From contig NZ_JBJHZZ010000006.1 of the NCBI RefSeq assembly GCF_045310675.1, positions 1-64,000 of the forward strand: a stretch of DNA of 64,000 nt, in the 5' to 3' direction. Below, piece by piece: positions 27,318 to 36,230 of the stretch. Below the pieces are notes generated by a model. The model worked only from the letters and a program-made list of their open reading frames with translations. It was not told the DNA's origin and did not search any database. This stretch comes from Clostridium_AT stratigraminis (GTDB lineage: Bacteria > Bacillota > Clostridia > Clostridiales > Clostridiaceae). The translations under genes and the position numbers were made by a program. Every line of letters begins with the position of its first letter. The first letter of the stretch is position 1.

Positions 27318-27761
27318 CTATAGAAACTTGGAAAGCTCCTTGTGAATGTGGATTAGTGTATGTATATCTTCCTTTGATATTTTTTCTAGTGCAGAAACCA
27401 TTTCGATATATGAAGCAGGAGTTTGAATTGACTTTTTTGATATTTCAATACCCTTATCAGTTAAAATCAAATTGATTTGACGTCTATCTTCTTTGGATAA
27501 TTTACGTTCAACCAAACCCAAATTTACAAGTTCTTCAACACTAACACTTGCTGTACTTTTAGGAATGAATAATTTCTCTGTTATTTCTTTAAGAGTTATT
27601 AACGGAGAAGAGTGAATGGTATTTAAAACTCCCAATTGTTGCAACGTCAAACCTAAACTAACCGCATTCTGTTGTGTGTATCTTGCTAAAGTTTTGCTAA
27701 TTTTCATAAATGATTGAACTACATCCGCAGCCTGTTTCACTTTTAAATCATTGTAATCCAT
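27318..27761 (-). CDS. MarR-family transcriptional regulator
   Basis: 147 residues with the MarR winged helix: LTLQQLGVLNTIHS, the recognition helix IPKSTASVSVEELV, and the wing LVERKLSKEDRRQINLILT. The last 40 residues form the dimerisation helices. ATG 27761 has AAGGAG upstream. Two adjacent 14-bp palindromes lie 18-46 bp upstream, indicating self-regulation. Neighbouring genes are mostly remnants, so other targets are unknown. No sensing cysteine is obvious. Confidence 0.85.
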   Translation of the reverse strand: MDYNDLKVKQAADVVQSFMKISKTLARYTQQNAVSLGLTLQQLGVLNTIHSSPLITLKEITEKLFIPKSTASVSVEELVNLGLVERKLSKEDRRQINLILTDKGIEISKKSIQTPASYIEMVSALEKISKEDIHTLIHIHKELSKFL

Positions 27762-27778
27762 AAAAACATCTCCTTATA

Positions 27779-27807
27779 GTTCATAATTGAACTGTTCATA
27801 TATGAAC
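27779..27807 (-). promoter_or_regulatory. Double operator of the MarR gene
   Basis: GTTCATAATTGAAC (27779-27792) and the perfect palindrome GTTCATATATGAAC (27794-27807) are separated by one base, so their centres lie 15 bp apart. This suggests side-by-side binding of two MarR dimers directly before the start codon. Confidence 0.7.
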
Positions 27808-27899
27808 TATATTAAATCATATGTTAGATATTGTCAATATGGTAACTTAATACGAAATACTTTGCTCTTGCGTCATATAAGAATATTCTGAAGTAAATA

Positions 27900-28130
27900 T
27901 TATTTATTTAGAGAGCCACTTTTTACATATTCCCAATATTTCCCATCAATTCCAATCACTACTGCTGTATTAATATCAATACCTTTAATTTCATAAATTT
28001 TGCTTTCTACTGGTGCATAGTTAGAATCCCCATTTTGCATAGGCATAGGTTTTTTTATACGATTTATCTTACCGAGTTGTGTGCCAAGTTCACTCTGTGA
28101 AACTTCTGTACCTGCTGGACCATAAATCAT
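27900..28130 (-). pseudogene. 3' fragment of an unidentified gene
   Basis: A 76-codon frame without a ribosome-binding site. The frame continues upstream only to a stop a few codons before ATG 28130 (the preceding codons read IAWNN). It looks like the C-terminus of a secreted or surface protein (YEIKGIDINTAVVIGIDG), but the family is not recognised. It lies within the decayed 25.5-28.1 kb zone. Confidence 0.4.
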
Positions 28131-28222
28131 GTTATTCCATGCTATTTATTCTTATGCTATTTTTAAATTTGAACCTCTAAACGGAACCCGTTGATCACAA
28201 AACCCTTATTTTTTAAATATAA

Positions 28223-28264
28223 AACCGCCATGCTATTAAAATCATTTTTTAATAGATGGCGGTT
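28223..28264 (-). terminator. Hairpin after the aminotransferase gene
   Basis: AACCGCCAT (28223-28231) pairs with ATGGCGGTT (28256-28264) and the inner ATTAAAA/TTTTAAT extends the stem. It lies 72 bp past the aminotransferase stop on the minus strand. Confidence 0.6.
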
Positions 28265-28335
28265 ACTAACCAATAAGTTTGCCTTAAAATCTCAATTAAT
28301 AACTAAAAGCCATAATTAAAATTTAAGTTTAATTC

Positions 28336-29655
28336 CTATCTTTGTGCCTCATACTGTCTTAGAAGCTTAACAAATAATTCTGGAACCTTAGCCATATTTT
28401 CAGGTGATTCAACAAAGGAAATTCTAAACTGTGTATTTCCTGGGTTGATCTCTGACTTATCAATATTGTAGAAGCCCTTCATTGGTGCTACTAGAAGAGT
28501 AGTTTCAACACCATTTAGATTAATAGCTCCTTCTCCAGCGCAGTAAAGAACGAAATCAATGGAGTCAAAGCCAGGCTTAACTACATTTCTAACATCAATT
28601 ACTGTGTATATGGATGCATCTGGACTGGAAACAATTAATTTAGGCTCTTGCTCTTTAAGTCCATTGTATACCATTAATATTTGCTCTTTGTAGTATTCTC
28701 TGATACTCATGCACCAGTCGGCAATTTGCTCCTTTGTTTCATGAGCTAATCCACCAAATATATATTGACCAATTGCATTAGCACAAAGGTTTGCAGTATA
28801 TTCAGCTACAGAGCGGTTGTTGAATTCAGCACTGTCTGTAATTAGTGCACCGATTCTTAATCCACAGGCATTCCATACCTTTGAAGCTGTTTCAATACTG
28901 ATTCTTCTACCTTCAATACCAGGAACCTCTGCATCAGTTACTCCCCAAATACTTACAAGCTTGCTGCCTTCTTCATAAACAAGCTCACGATAAGCTTCAT
29001 CACTTATCATCCACATGTTATATTTTACACATAATTTAGCAAGTTCCTTAAGGGTTTCATGGTTATAGAACTGTCCTGTAGGATTGTCATAAGGTATAAC
29101 AAGAAGCGCTCCAGGATTATGCTTTTTAATACTTTCTTCGATTTTATCTATTTCTGGAAGACTGAACTTTCCGTTATCGCCTAAGGTACGTGTTACAGTA
29201 ACTATTTTACGTCCGATTCTTTCAGCGAAAGAGATATAATTAGTATATGCAGGATCTATTACCATTAGAGGCTTGTCACCTGTGCCAGCAGCACCACAAA
29301 CACCTAATAATAGTAGTTCCATAGCTGCAGATCCGCCGTCAGTTACCTGAACAAATATATTGCTAGTATCAAAGCCTTCGCACTTAAGGATATTTTTAAA
29401 TGCAGCCTGACATTCATCAGTACCAGCTGTAGTTGTATATCTTATAACACCTTTTGCAAATGGACTTTCAGGTGCTCCAAGAGCAAACATTCTTTTCTGC
29501 ATAGCAGGATTTGTAGGAAGTGAAACGTTTCCAATACCTACATTAATAACAGCTTCAGGTTTTACTTTACGCTCCTCGTATTTCATCTGTGCTAATCTAA
29601 CGTCTGATGGTGTTCTAGATTCAAAGTGAGCTGATAAAATTGGTTTACTCATCAT
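28336..29655 (-). CDS. PLP-dependent class I/II aminotransferase
   Basis: 439 residues with fold-type I features: the aromatic/Gly-rich cofactor loop (TDGGSAAMELLLLG), NPTGQFY, SDEAYRELVYE and the Schiff-base lysine in ETASKVWNACGLRIGAL, with the C-terminal Arg in TQFRISFV. It transfers amino groups between an amino acid and a 2-oxoacid; the substrate cannot be read. Its upstream 258-bp gap holds no gene. In an amino-acid fermenter a catabolic role is likely. Confidence 0.88.
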   Translation of the reverse strand: MMSKPILSAHFESRTPSDVRLAQMKYEERKVKPEAVINVGIGNVSLPTNPAMQKRMFALGAPESPFAKGVIRYTTTAGTDECQAAFKNILKCEGFDTSNIFVQVTDGGSAAMELLLLGVCGAAGTGDKPLMVIDPAYTNYISFAERIGRKIVTVTRTLGDNGKFSLPEIDKIEESIKKHNPGALLVIPYDNPTGQFYNHETLKELAKLCVKYNMWMISDEAYRELVYEEGSKLVSIWGVTDAEVPGIEGRRISIETASKVWNACGLRIGALITDSAEFNNRSVAEYTANLCANAIGQYIFGGLAHETKEQIADWCMSIREYYKEQILMVYNGLKEQEPKLIVSSPDASIYTVIDVRNVVKPGFDSIDFVLYCAGEGAINLNGVETTLLVAPMKGFYNIDKSEINPGNTQFRISFVESPENMAKVPELFVKLLRQYEAQR

Positions 29656-29893
29656 TAAAACTCCTTTTCTAAATGTATTAATTCGTCTGTGCTACTTTAA
29701 TTAAATTTGCACAAAATAATTTTTAATTTTCTATCCTATAATATTTTAACATCATTTTAAGTTTATTTCACTTTTTTTCTGTCATTTTATCGAAAATTTT
29801 ATATTCAGAAAATTAAATAAAATAGAGTTTAATCTTTTTTCGCAGTATTTTAAATATTAATCTTGAAATTTTCAATTCATAAGTAAACAGCAA

Positions 29894-29915
29894 AAGAGTG
29901 GAAAATTCCACTCTT
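29894..29915 (-). terminator. Terminator of the GNAT gene
   Basis: AAGAGTGG/CCACTCTT with a 6-base AT loop, followed on the minus strand by TTTTGC. It overlaps the stop codon and is nearly the same palindrome as those at 14825 and about 15734. Confidence 0.6.
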
Positions 29916-30460
29916 CACCACAACAAGGCCATGGAATACCCACTCTTATAACTGCCATCAGCTAGTCGTTTATCATTTCTATGAGTTCCTTCAATTTCGA
30001 AGCCAAGTTTTAGATATAAGCTTAAAGCTTTGTAATTATCAGTGTCTACTTCTAGTGTAAGTCTAGTTATTCCTGACACCTTAGCCCACTTAATACCTGC
30101 TTCCATTAACTTTCTTCCAATCCCTTGGCTCCAATATTCTTTTTCTATTGCAATCCCAAGACTTGCTATATGTGATATCCTTTTTCTTGTGTTTCCATTT
30201 ATGCCGCAGGTTCCAATTATTTTTCCTTCGAATTCCGCTGCTATTAAGGTGCTTGTTTTTGAAGCAAGCATATCCTGAAGTATCTTTTCTTCCTGCTCAA
30301 GAGATAATTGAAATTCACCTGGTTCTCTTAGCATAAAAGTAGTTTCTTCATCTATCTTTTTTAGTAAATTTATTATCCTTTCGGAATCTTGAACTTCAGC
30401 AGTTCTTAAAATAAGCTCCTTATCATTTATTATGTAGCTTTCCTTATTGATTTTCCCCAT
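29915..30460 (-). CDS. GNAT-family N-acetyltransferase
   Basis: 181 residues in the RimI/SpeG-like GNAT fold. The acetyl-CoA loop QGIGRKL follows LGIAIEKEYW, and LTLEVDTDNYKALSLY is the typical C-terminal strand and helix. The acceptor is unknown. It lies 35 bp downstream of the ridA gene on the same strand and is followed by a palindromic terminator. Confidence 0.85.
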   Translation of the reverse strand: MGKINKESYIINDKELILRTAEVQDSERIINLLKKIDEETTFMLREPGEFQLSLEQEEKILQDMLASKTSTLIAAEFEGKIIGTCGINGNTRKRISHIASLGIAIEKEYWSQGIGRKLMEAGIKWAKVSGITRLTLEVDTDNYKALSLYLKLGFEIEGTHRNDKRLADGSYKSGYSMALLW

Positions 30461-30494
30461 AAGCTCCCCCCCTTTTTATACTGTTTTTAATCAG

Positions 30495-30875
30495 CTACTT
30501 CCTTCTAGCAATCATTTCAATTTCAACCTGTGCCCCTAGAGGCAGTGCTGCCACCCCTATAGTTGTACGAGCTGGGTAGGGCATGGAAAACTGCTTAGAG
30601 TACACTGTATTCATGGCTTGAAAATTGCCCATATCAGTTAAAAACACATTTACTTTTTCAACATCCTCTGGTGTAAGACCGCAAGCTTTTAATACATTAA
30701 AAAGATTCTTAAAGCATTGCTTTGTTTGCTCTGTTATATCGCCTTCTACAAGTTTTCCTGTTTCAGAATCTATTGGTGTTTGTCCTGATAAAAATATTAA
30801 GCCCTCTGACTCCACTGCATGTGAATATGGTCCTACAGCAGCTGCTCCTGCTGCACTAAATGCTTTTCTTGTCAT
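30495..30875 (-). CDS. ridA: RidA-family reactive intermediate deaminase
   Basis: 126 residues: AVGPYSHAV near the N-terminus, LSGQTPID, CGLTPEDVEKVNVFL, and PARTTIGVAALPLGAQVEIEMIA with the conserved Arg and Glu of active RidA. It hydrolyses reactive enamines/imines made by PLP enzymes, protecting neighbours such as the nearby aminotransferase. ATG 30875 follows GAGGAG; an earlier in-frame codon would overlap the serpin gene end and is not preferred. Confidence 0.9.
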   Translation of the reverse strand: MTRKAFSAAGAAAVGPYSHAVESEGLIFLSGQTPIDSETGKLVEGDITEQTKQCFKNLFNVLKACGLTPEDVEKVNVFLTDMGNFQAMNTVYSKQFSMPYPARTTIGVAALPLGAQVEIEMIARRK

Positions 30876-30894
30876 AATAATTTCTCCTCTTTTT

Positions 30895-32238
30895 TTATTT
30901 TTCATTTGGGTTATTAACTATTCCAACGAACAATATATCTCCAGTGCTTCCTTCAATAGCAAATATAAAAGGCCTATTTAAGATCATTTCTGCCTTCTCT
31001 TTCTTTGGAGGAGCTGACCCACTATAATCTATTTTTGTAAAGGCAGCTGCTTCCACCCCTTTTTCATCAATAGCTATATGGGCTTCCTGCTTTACATCTG
31101 AAATAAAAGCTGTACCTTCAGTAATACCTGAAAAATCTGAAGTTTTTTCAAAGGCCTTTTTTATTCCAAAGCTATTTAAGGTTTCCTTAAGACTAAGGCT
31201 GCTGCCGTAGGAAAACTTAGGTATCTGAAAAATTACTTCTCCATTTTTAATATCACCCTCATCAAAAAGCTTTGCAGCCTTTTCAGGTGACTCCAATAAG
31301 CTGTCTACGCTTATGCCCTTGTCAGGAAGAATAAAGATCATACTATTAGAATTCTTTAAACTTAAGGCTGAACTAGTAAAACCATCACCTTTAATAAAGC
31401 TGTGAGTTGCATAGGTTCTGTTCATGAAATCGCATTTAATGTCTTCACCATTCTTTAAATAAAAGGTGTCCTTTTTAGTTGCCTTCTCATCAAATTTATC
31501 TACCCATTGATCCTTAAAGTAAATAGTGTTGATAATGGACATAATTTGCTCTTTTTCAAGATTTATTTGTGGTGCAAGAATTCCATTGGTATTTTTAGAT
31601 ATCCAATCAGACATAAACTTTGATGAGTTTTTATCCTGAAAGTCAATATTATATATAGAAGCATAAAAATTCTTTGCGGCATTATCTAAAAAGCTCTTTT
31701 TAAATTTGTTTCCTTTATCTAGCCATAGGGAATTTGCTAGGTTAAGCCTTCCAATATCATTATTAGTATATAGGAGTCTGAAAAGCTTACCGTTTTGTTC
31801 ACTTATAAAGTCTGTTTTCTTATCCCCTGAGCTAAGTGCTTTTAGCAGCTCCTCTTGCGTTGCTCCAGCTGCTCCTGAGCTTGCAAGCGAAAGTGCCATA
31901 TAAAGACTTACAGGTGAATAGGTAATGTTTTTTGTTTGATTCTTTAAAACCTCAGAAGTTGATTTTATAGAAAAATTTTTTAGTGAATTTGAGAAACTTT
32001 CTTCTAGTTTGTTGTCGTTTTTTACAGAAAACCATCCATCATAATCCCCAAAAGCTATACTCTTGGGGTATACAGGACTTACTACAGCATTAATTACAGC
32101 TGCCTTTTCCAAATTGCTATCTTTAACTGGATTTGTTTCTAAATTATTGATAGCTTTTGAGCCTTTACTGCTGCAGCCAGCCATTCCAGCAATTACTCCC
32201 ATAGTTATAATCAAGACTTTTAGTTTCTTCTTTTTCAA
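30895..32238 (-). CDS. Serpin-family protease inhibitor, lipoprotein
   Basis: 447 residues. The N-terminus MKKKKLKVLIITMG is followed by a lipobox ending MAGC, so it should be anchored outside the membrane. The serpin core runs from about residue 75, and the signature NRPFIFAI near the end fits the family. The reactive-centre loop (about 391-415) has the inhibitory hinge DEKGVEAAAFT, and the likely scissile bond lies near YSGSAP. A trapping inhibitor of host, competitor or own proteases is inferred. The gene ends 20 bp before ridA. Confidence 0.9.
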   Translation of the reverse strand: MKKKKLKVLIITMGVIAGMAGCSSKGSKAINNLETNPVKDSNLEKAAVINAVVSPVYPKSIAFGDYDGWFSVKNDNKLEESFSNSLKNFSIKSTSEVLKNQTKNITYSPVSLYMALSLASSGAAGATQEELLKALSSGDKKTDFISEQNGKLFRLLYTNNDIGRLNLANSLWLDKGNKFKKSFLDNAAKNFYASIYNIDFQDKNSSKFMSDWISKNTNGILAPQINLEKEQIMSIINTIYFKDQWVDKFDEKATKKDTFYLKNGEDIKCDFMNRTYATHSFIKGDGFTSSALSLKNSNSMIFILPDKGISVDSLLESPEKAAKLFDEGDIKNGEVIFQIPKFSYGSSLSLKETLNSFGIKKAFEKTSDFSGITEGTAFISDVKQEAHIAIDEKGVEAAAFTKIDYSGSAPPKKEKAEMILNRPFIFAIEGSTGDILFVGIVNNPNEK

Positions 32239-32437
32239 GTTATCACCCCTTATAAATATCCTTTACTATCTTATACGTTAAAATTACCAGTTTGGACCAT
32301 CTTGAAATTAAAACCTTAATTCTATATAAGATTAAGTAAGAATTTTATAAGTAATATACTTTGGTATAAAAAATACAGCAAAAGAAGGGCTATTCCTCCT
32401 TATTTAAGCAGCAATTAAAAATTCATGTATCTTGCAG

Positions 32438-33361
32438 TTATGAAAGAATCCATCTGGAAATATCATTTATAACTTGCTTATCAAAATGCTGTGGAACCTT
32501 ATACTCTTTTTTCATTTTAAGTATCCTTCCGTAAACATAAGGCATAAATAAATGATTTAAATTAGGATAAAGCTTAAATGTAACGTTCTTCTTATCACCT
32601 AATAAACTTTTATAAACCTTAAAATCTTTTTCCACTGAAACATGAAAATCCTTGTCTCCTTGCAAAATCAATAAGGGTTTATTCAAATTATTAAGATAGT
32701 TAATAGATGGATGTTCACCCATTTCTTTAAAGTAATAAGCGTAGACATACTTTCCTATCACTAAGGTTGCTTTTGCTTCTTCATCACTAAGGTTATAAAT
32801 ACCTTCATACTTAGATGACATTGCTGCTATTTGCTTCCTTGCAATTATTTTCAATAATTTATTAAGTGAATTTAAAACCTCATTACTTTGATCCATCATA
32901 ATTTCTTCAAGCTTTCGAGGGGAACCTCCCATAATAATGATGCCAGCAAAGTTTCCGCCTTCTGCATCAATTCGTGGAGCTAACATTCCTCCTAAGCTGT
33001 GTCCTATTATAAATATCTTATTTGAATCTATACGTGAATCCTTTCTTAGTAAATCAGCAGCCAGAACGGCATCTTCAATGGTTTCTTCCTTAATAGTTAG
33101 TGTTCTATCACTTTTCATTTCTTTACCATAGACAAAGGTCCTCTTATCATAGCGCAGTACTGCAATTCCTTTGTCAGAAAGTCCCTCAGCAAGATCTTTA
33201 AAGGGATAGTTGTTTCCAACCTTTTCATCCATATTGCTTGGACCTGAGCCTTGAACCAAAACAACTGCAGGAATTAATCCATCAGCATTATCAGGTAATG
33301 TCAATAATCCATTTAAAGGATATCTTGTTCCAGCGCCTATAACTATTTTTTCATTAACCAT
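32438..33361 (-). CDS. Alpha/beta hydrolase (dienelactone hydrolase/peptidase-like)
   Basis: 307 residues with the oxyanion segment VQGSGPSNMDE, the nucleophile elbow GHSLGG (Ser near 125), an acid in LQGDKDFHV, and the catalytic His in NLNHLFM. No signal peptide, so cytoplasmic. It resembles the S9-type esterase/acyl hydrolases annotated widely in clostridia; the substrate is unknown. It is a single-gene unit. Confidence 0.85.
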   Translation of the reverse strand: MVNEKIVIGAGTRYPLNGLLTLPDNADGLIPAVVLVQGSGPSNMDEKVGNNYPFKDLAEGLSDKGIAVLRYDKRTFVYGKEMKSDRTLTIKEETIEDAVLAADLLRKDSRIDSNKIFIIGHSLGGMLAPRIDAEGGNFAGIIIMGGSPRKLEEIMMDQSNEVLNSLNKLLKIIARKQIAAMSSKYEGIYNLSDEEAKATLVIGKYVYAYYFKEMGEHPSINYLNNLNKPLLILQGDKDFHVSVEKDFKVYKSLLGDKKNVTFKLYPNLNHLFMPYVYGRILKMKKEYKVPQHFDKQVINDISRWILS

Positions 33362-33537
33362 TTAAATACTCCCTTCGGCATCCATTATTATCCACATTAT
33401 TAAAATCAGTATATATTTATATTTTATATTTGTCTATATATTTCCCCCTACTTATTTTAACCTGTATTTTAAGTCTATTATAGTCAATAATAAAAAATAA
33501 GGACTAAAATTAATAAGAAAGATTATGAGGAATAGTT

Positions 33538-34524
33538 GTGTCTAAAGAGATTTTTTATCCTAATTTGTATCATGGTAAGTTCAAGAGAAAAGATTATTTT
33601 GAAGGCTGGTATTTTAAAGTAGTGGATGCAAAAAGGCAGCAGGTATTTGCTTTTATTCCAGGTATAAGTTATGGAAGTAGTGAAACTACATCTCATTCCT
33701 TTATTCAATTACTAAGGGGAAATGAGGCAGAGTTTAACTATTTTAAATATGATATTGTGGATTTTACTTGGAATAATAAGAAATTTAATATTGGTGTAGG
33801 AAGAAACAGTTTTTCCTTAGATAAAATGTCTATTGATATTAATGAAGATAAACTTAAGATCTTTGGAGCTATATATTTTAAAAACTTAATTAAATGGCCG
33901 GATTCCTTAATAAGCCCTGGCAGCATGGGCTATTATAATTTCATACCCTTTATGGAATGCTACAGTCAGGTTTGTGCTATTGACCTTGACTTAAGTGGCA
34001 GTCTTAATGTTAATGGTGAAATTATAGATTTTAATAATGGAAAAGGCTACATTGAAAAAAACTGGGGAAAGTCCTTCCCTCTTTCTTGGATTTGGGTTCA
34101 GTGCAACTGCTTTAAAAAATATAAAGCAGCCTTAAGCTGTTCAATCGGTCACATACCATTTCTAAGGAGCAGCTTTAGAGGCTTTCTCATTGGCTTTTTA
34201 TTTAATAATAAGTTTTATAAATTTACTACCATGAATAAAAGTACAATAAATATTGTGGAAGACAGTGGAGATGTTGAGCTTACTATTGAAAACAATAGAT
34301 ACAAAATGTATATTCATACCAAGACAAATAAGGAGAGGTTCATTCTCTGCTATGGTCCCAAAGGTAGTGAAATGATACCAATGCTGGAGGAGAATCTTAA
34401 AGGGATTGTCCATCTTAGGCTCTTTGATAAGAATAATGATTTAAACGTTTTCGAAGATGTAGGTGAGTGTACTGGAATAGAATATGGCGGTGAGCAAAAA
34501 AATATCTTGGATTTTATTCATTAA
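33538..34524 (+). CDS. Tocopherol-cyclase-like family protein
   Basis: 328 residues starting at GTG 33538 after ATGAGGA. The family hallmark is visible: YHGKFKRKDYFEGWYFK at the start and GYIEKNWGKSFPLSWIW (about 171-187) in the middle, with β-rich sequence throughout. Tocopherol cyclase is a plant enzyme, but bacterial members have unknown roles, perhaps in lipid or isoprenoid binding. A scrap of a paralogue lies at 23409-23549. Confidence 0.8.
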   Translation: MSKEIFYPNLYHGKFKRKDYFEGWYFKVVDAKRQQVFAFIPGISYGSSETTSHSFIQLLRGNEAEFNYFKYDIVDFTWNNKKFNIGVGRNSFSLDKMSIDINEDKLKIFGAIYFKNLIKWPDSLISPGSMGYYNFIPFMECYSQVCAIDLDLSGSLNVNGEIIDFNNGKGYIEKNWGKSFPLSWIWVQCNCFKKYKAALSCSIGHIPFLRSSFRGFLIGFLFNNKFYKFTTMNKSTINIVEDSGDVELTIENNRYKMYIHTKTNKERFILCYGPKGSEMIPMLEENLKGIVHLRLFDKNNDLNVFEDVGECTGIEYGGEQKNILDFIH

Positions 34525-34633
34525 TATGCTATTATAATGTATATTAATGCATATAATTATATATGATAAATTTTGGAGGCACAAAGATTAATAATCTTCG
34601 TGTTCTATAAAGTAATTTAGGAGGGAGATTTTG

Positions 34634-35131
34634 ATGTCCACAAAGTTAATTGCTATTGGTAACAGTCTTATGTGTGATGAGGGCATTGCTGTAAAAGTAG
34701 CAGAAGACCTAAAGGATGAACTTGTTAATGAAAATATAGAGGTATTATTTGGAGAAACTGCTGCAGATTTTTGCTGCGAGGAATTTAAAGACTCTGATTT
34801 ATTATTTGTGCTGGATGCAACCTGCTACAGCCTTGAGCCTGGAACTATAACCCTGATGCCCATAGATAAATATAATTCTCATTTTAACAGCTTCATTACA
34901 AAGCATGATATTAGCCATCTTAATTCCCTATGCGGTGATAAGAATAGATCAGGCTATATAATAGGAATTGAAATTGATAAAATAACCTTTGATAAGAATT
35001 TAAGTGAGAGGCTAGATAATAAATTTAATTTAATAAGCGATAAAGTTAAGAATCTGATAAAGGTGCTTAAATATTCACCAAATACTATGGATATAAGCAT
35101 TATTCAGAATCAATTAAACTGCCTTAATTAA
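34634..35131 (+). CDS. Hydrogenase maturation protease-like (HycI/HyaD family)
   Basis: 165 residues starting STKLIAIGNSLMCDEGIAVKVAED, which matches the GN.l..DDG.G pattern of nickel-hydrogenase endopeptidases, followed by a LFVLDA segment. Such enzymes clip the large-subunit C-terminus after nickel insertion. No hydrogenase gene is in this window, so the partner is elsewhere or the specificity differs. ATG 34634 has GGAGGGAG upstream; TTG 34631 is less likely. Confidence 0.75.
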   Translation: MSTKLIAIGNSLMCDEGIAVKVAEDLKDELVNENIEVLFGETAADFCCEEFKDSDLLFVLDATCYSLEPGTITLMPIDKYNSHFNSFITKHDISHLNSLCGDKNRSGYIIGIEIDKITFDKNLSERLDNKFNLISDKVKNLIKVLKYSPNTMDISIIQNQLNCLN

Positions 35132-35151
35132 TTCATCCTCTTAATGTTAAA

Positions 35152-35181
35152 AAGAAAGTACCACTAGACTGGTACTTTCTT
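35152..35181. terminator. Terminator between the protease-like gene and lplA
   Basis: A perfect 12-bp stem (35152-35163 with 35170-35181) and 6-base loop, flanked by A on the left and T-rich sequence on the right. It can serve the plus-strand gene and the convergent lplA. Confidence 0.75.
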
Positions 35182-35243
35182 AGCTTGTTTAGTATAGATG
35201 CCTGTTAAAATAAAACTTCTATTGTTAAGCTTTATTACAATAA

Positions 35244-36230
35244 CTAAGCTTGAAGTTTACTATTTACTAGGCACCAAAGATCCTTTTTAATCTCAGTATT
35301 ATTAATACATTCTTCTATAGCTTTTAATATATTTCCCTTCTTAAATTGTTCATTTTGAAGTTTTTTCTCTAACCTTTGAAAATCCTCAAGCAAGAGAGCA
35401 TCTGTGTAGAACCTGCAGTTTTTAATTAATCCATCTGAAAATTCTATATTAATTTCTATAAGGCCCCAGTGGAATTTTGACTCTAAGGTAATTGTAAAAT
35501 CAGGACTTTCTGAATAATTCCAATCCCAGGAACCGTACTTTTTAAAGTAATAAGCTACATCAACTGCATTTTCATCTAAAATTATCCTTTTACACTTAGC
35601 ATTATTAAGCTCATTAAAGCTTGATATGAGAGCTTCCTTTAAATTTTCAATAGTTATTTCCGTAGATATTTCTTTAAGGTTAATTACCCTGGCTTTAACA
35701 GATTCTATTCCCTTAGACATAAGCTTTAAGGGAGATACAGTTAAGTATCTATTAAGTTTATTAAAATCCACATCTACAAGCAGCGTACCATGATGGCAGT
35801 TCATGCCGTTTTCGCTAATAAAGGCATTTCCTGAAAACTTTCTATCACCTGCCAGCAAATCATTTCTGCCGTTGAAACAGCCCTGTATACCAAATTTTGA
35901 AATACCATTTAAAATCACATTCATATTATGTTCTACATTATAATTTTCCTCGGAGGCAATAAAAGTAAAATTTAAGTTTCCTAGATCATGATAGACTGCT
36001 CCGCCCCCTGATAGTCTTCTTACCAGCTGAACTCCATCCTCTGTAAGCTTTTTTACATCACATTCCTTATAAGGATTCTGGTTTCTTCCGATAACAATGG
36101 TATTTTCATTTTGCCATAGAAATAATATTTCTTCATTATGTTCACAGTTCTTCATTAGCCACTCTTCTAAGGATAAATTGAACTTTGGATCTACGGATTT
36201 AGAAATATATATTCTAAACTTTTTACGCAA
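35244..36230 (-). CDS. lplA: Lipoate-protein ligase A
   Basis: About 328 residues with the LplA fold: RRLSGGGAVYHDLGN, the GRNDLLAGDRKFSGNA substrate loop and HHGTLLVDVD. It activates lipoate with ATP and attaches it to lipoyl-domain lysines. The likely start is TTG 36230, eight bases after GGAAGGGG; the ATG at 36248 lies before this site inside the upstream gene. The start overlaps the dehydrogenase gene end by 8 bp, so it probably lipoylates that protein's own lipoyl domain. Confidence 0.9.
   Translation of the reverse strand: MRKKFRIYISKSVDPKFNLSLEEWLMKNCEHNEEILFLWQNENTIVIGRNQNPYKECDVKKLTEDGVQLVRRLSGGGAVYHDLGNLNFTFIASEENYNVEHNMNVILNGISKFGIQGCFNGRNDLLAGDRKFSGNAFISENGMNCHHGTLLVDVDFNKLNRYLTVSPLKLMSKGIESVKARVINLKEISTEITIENLKEALISSFNELNNAKCKRIILDENAVDVAYYFKKYGSWDWNYSESPDFTITLESKFHWGLIEINIEFSDGLIKNCRFYTDALLLEDFQRLEKKLQNEQFKKGNILKAIEECINNTEIKKDLWCLVNSKLQA

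Noticed and set aside
14825..29915. AGAGTGG...CCACTCT palindromes at three places as ends of a mobile element
   Set aside because: Each sits just after a minus-strand gene or gene remnant and behaves like an intrinsic terminator; two belong to duplicated dehydrogenase copies.
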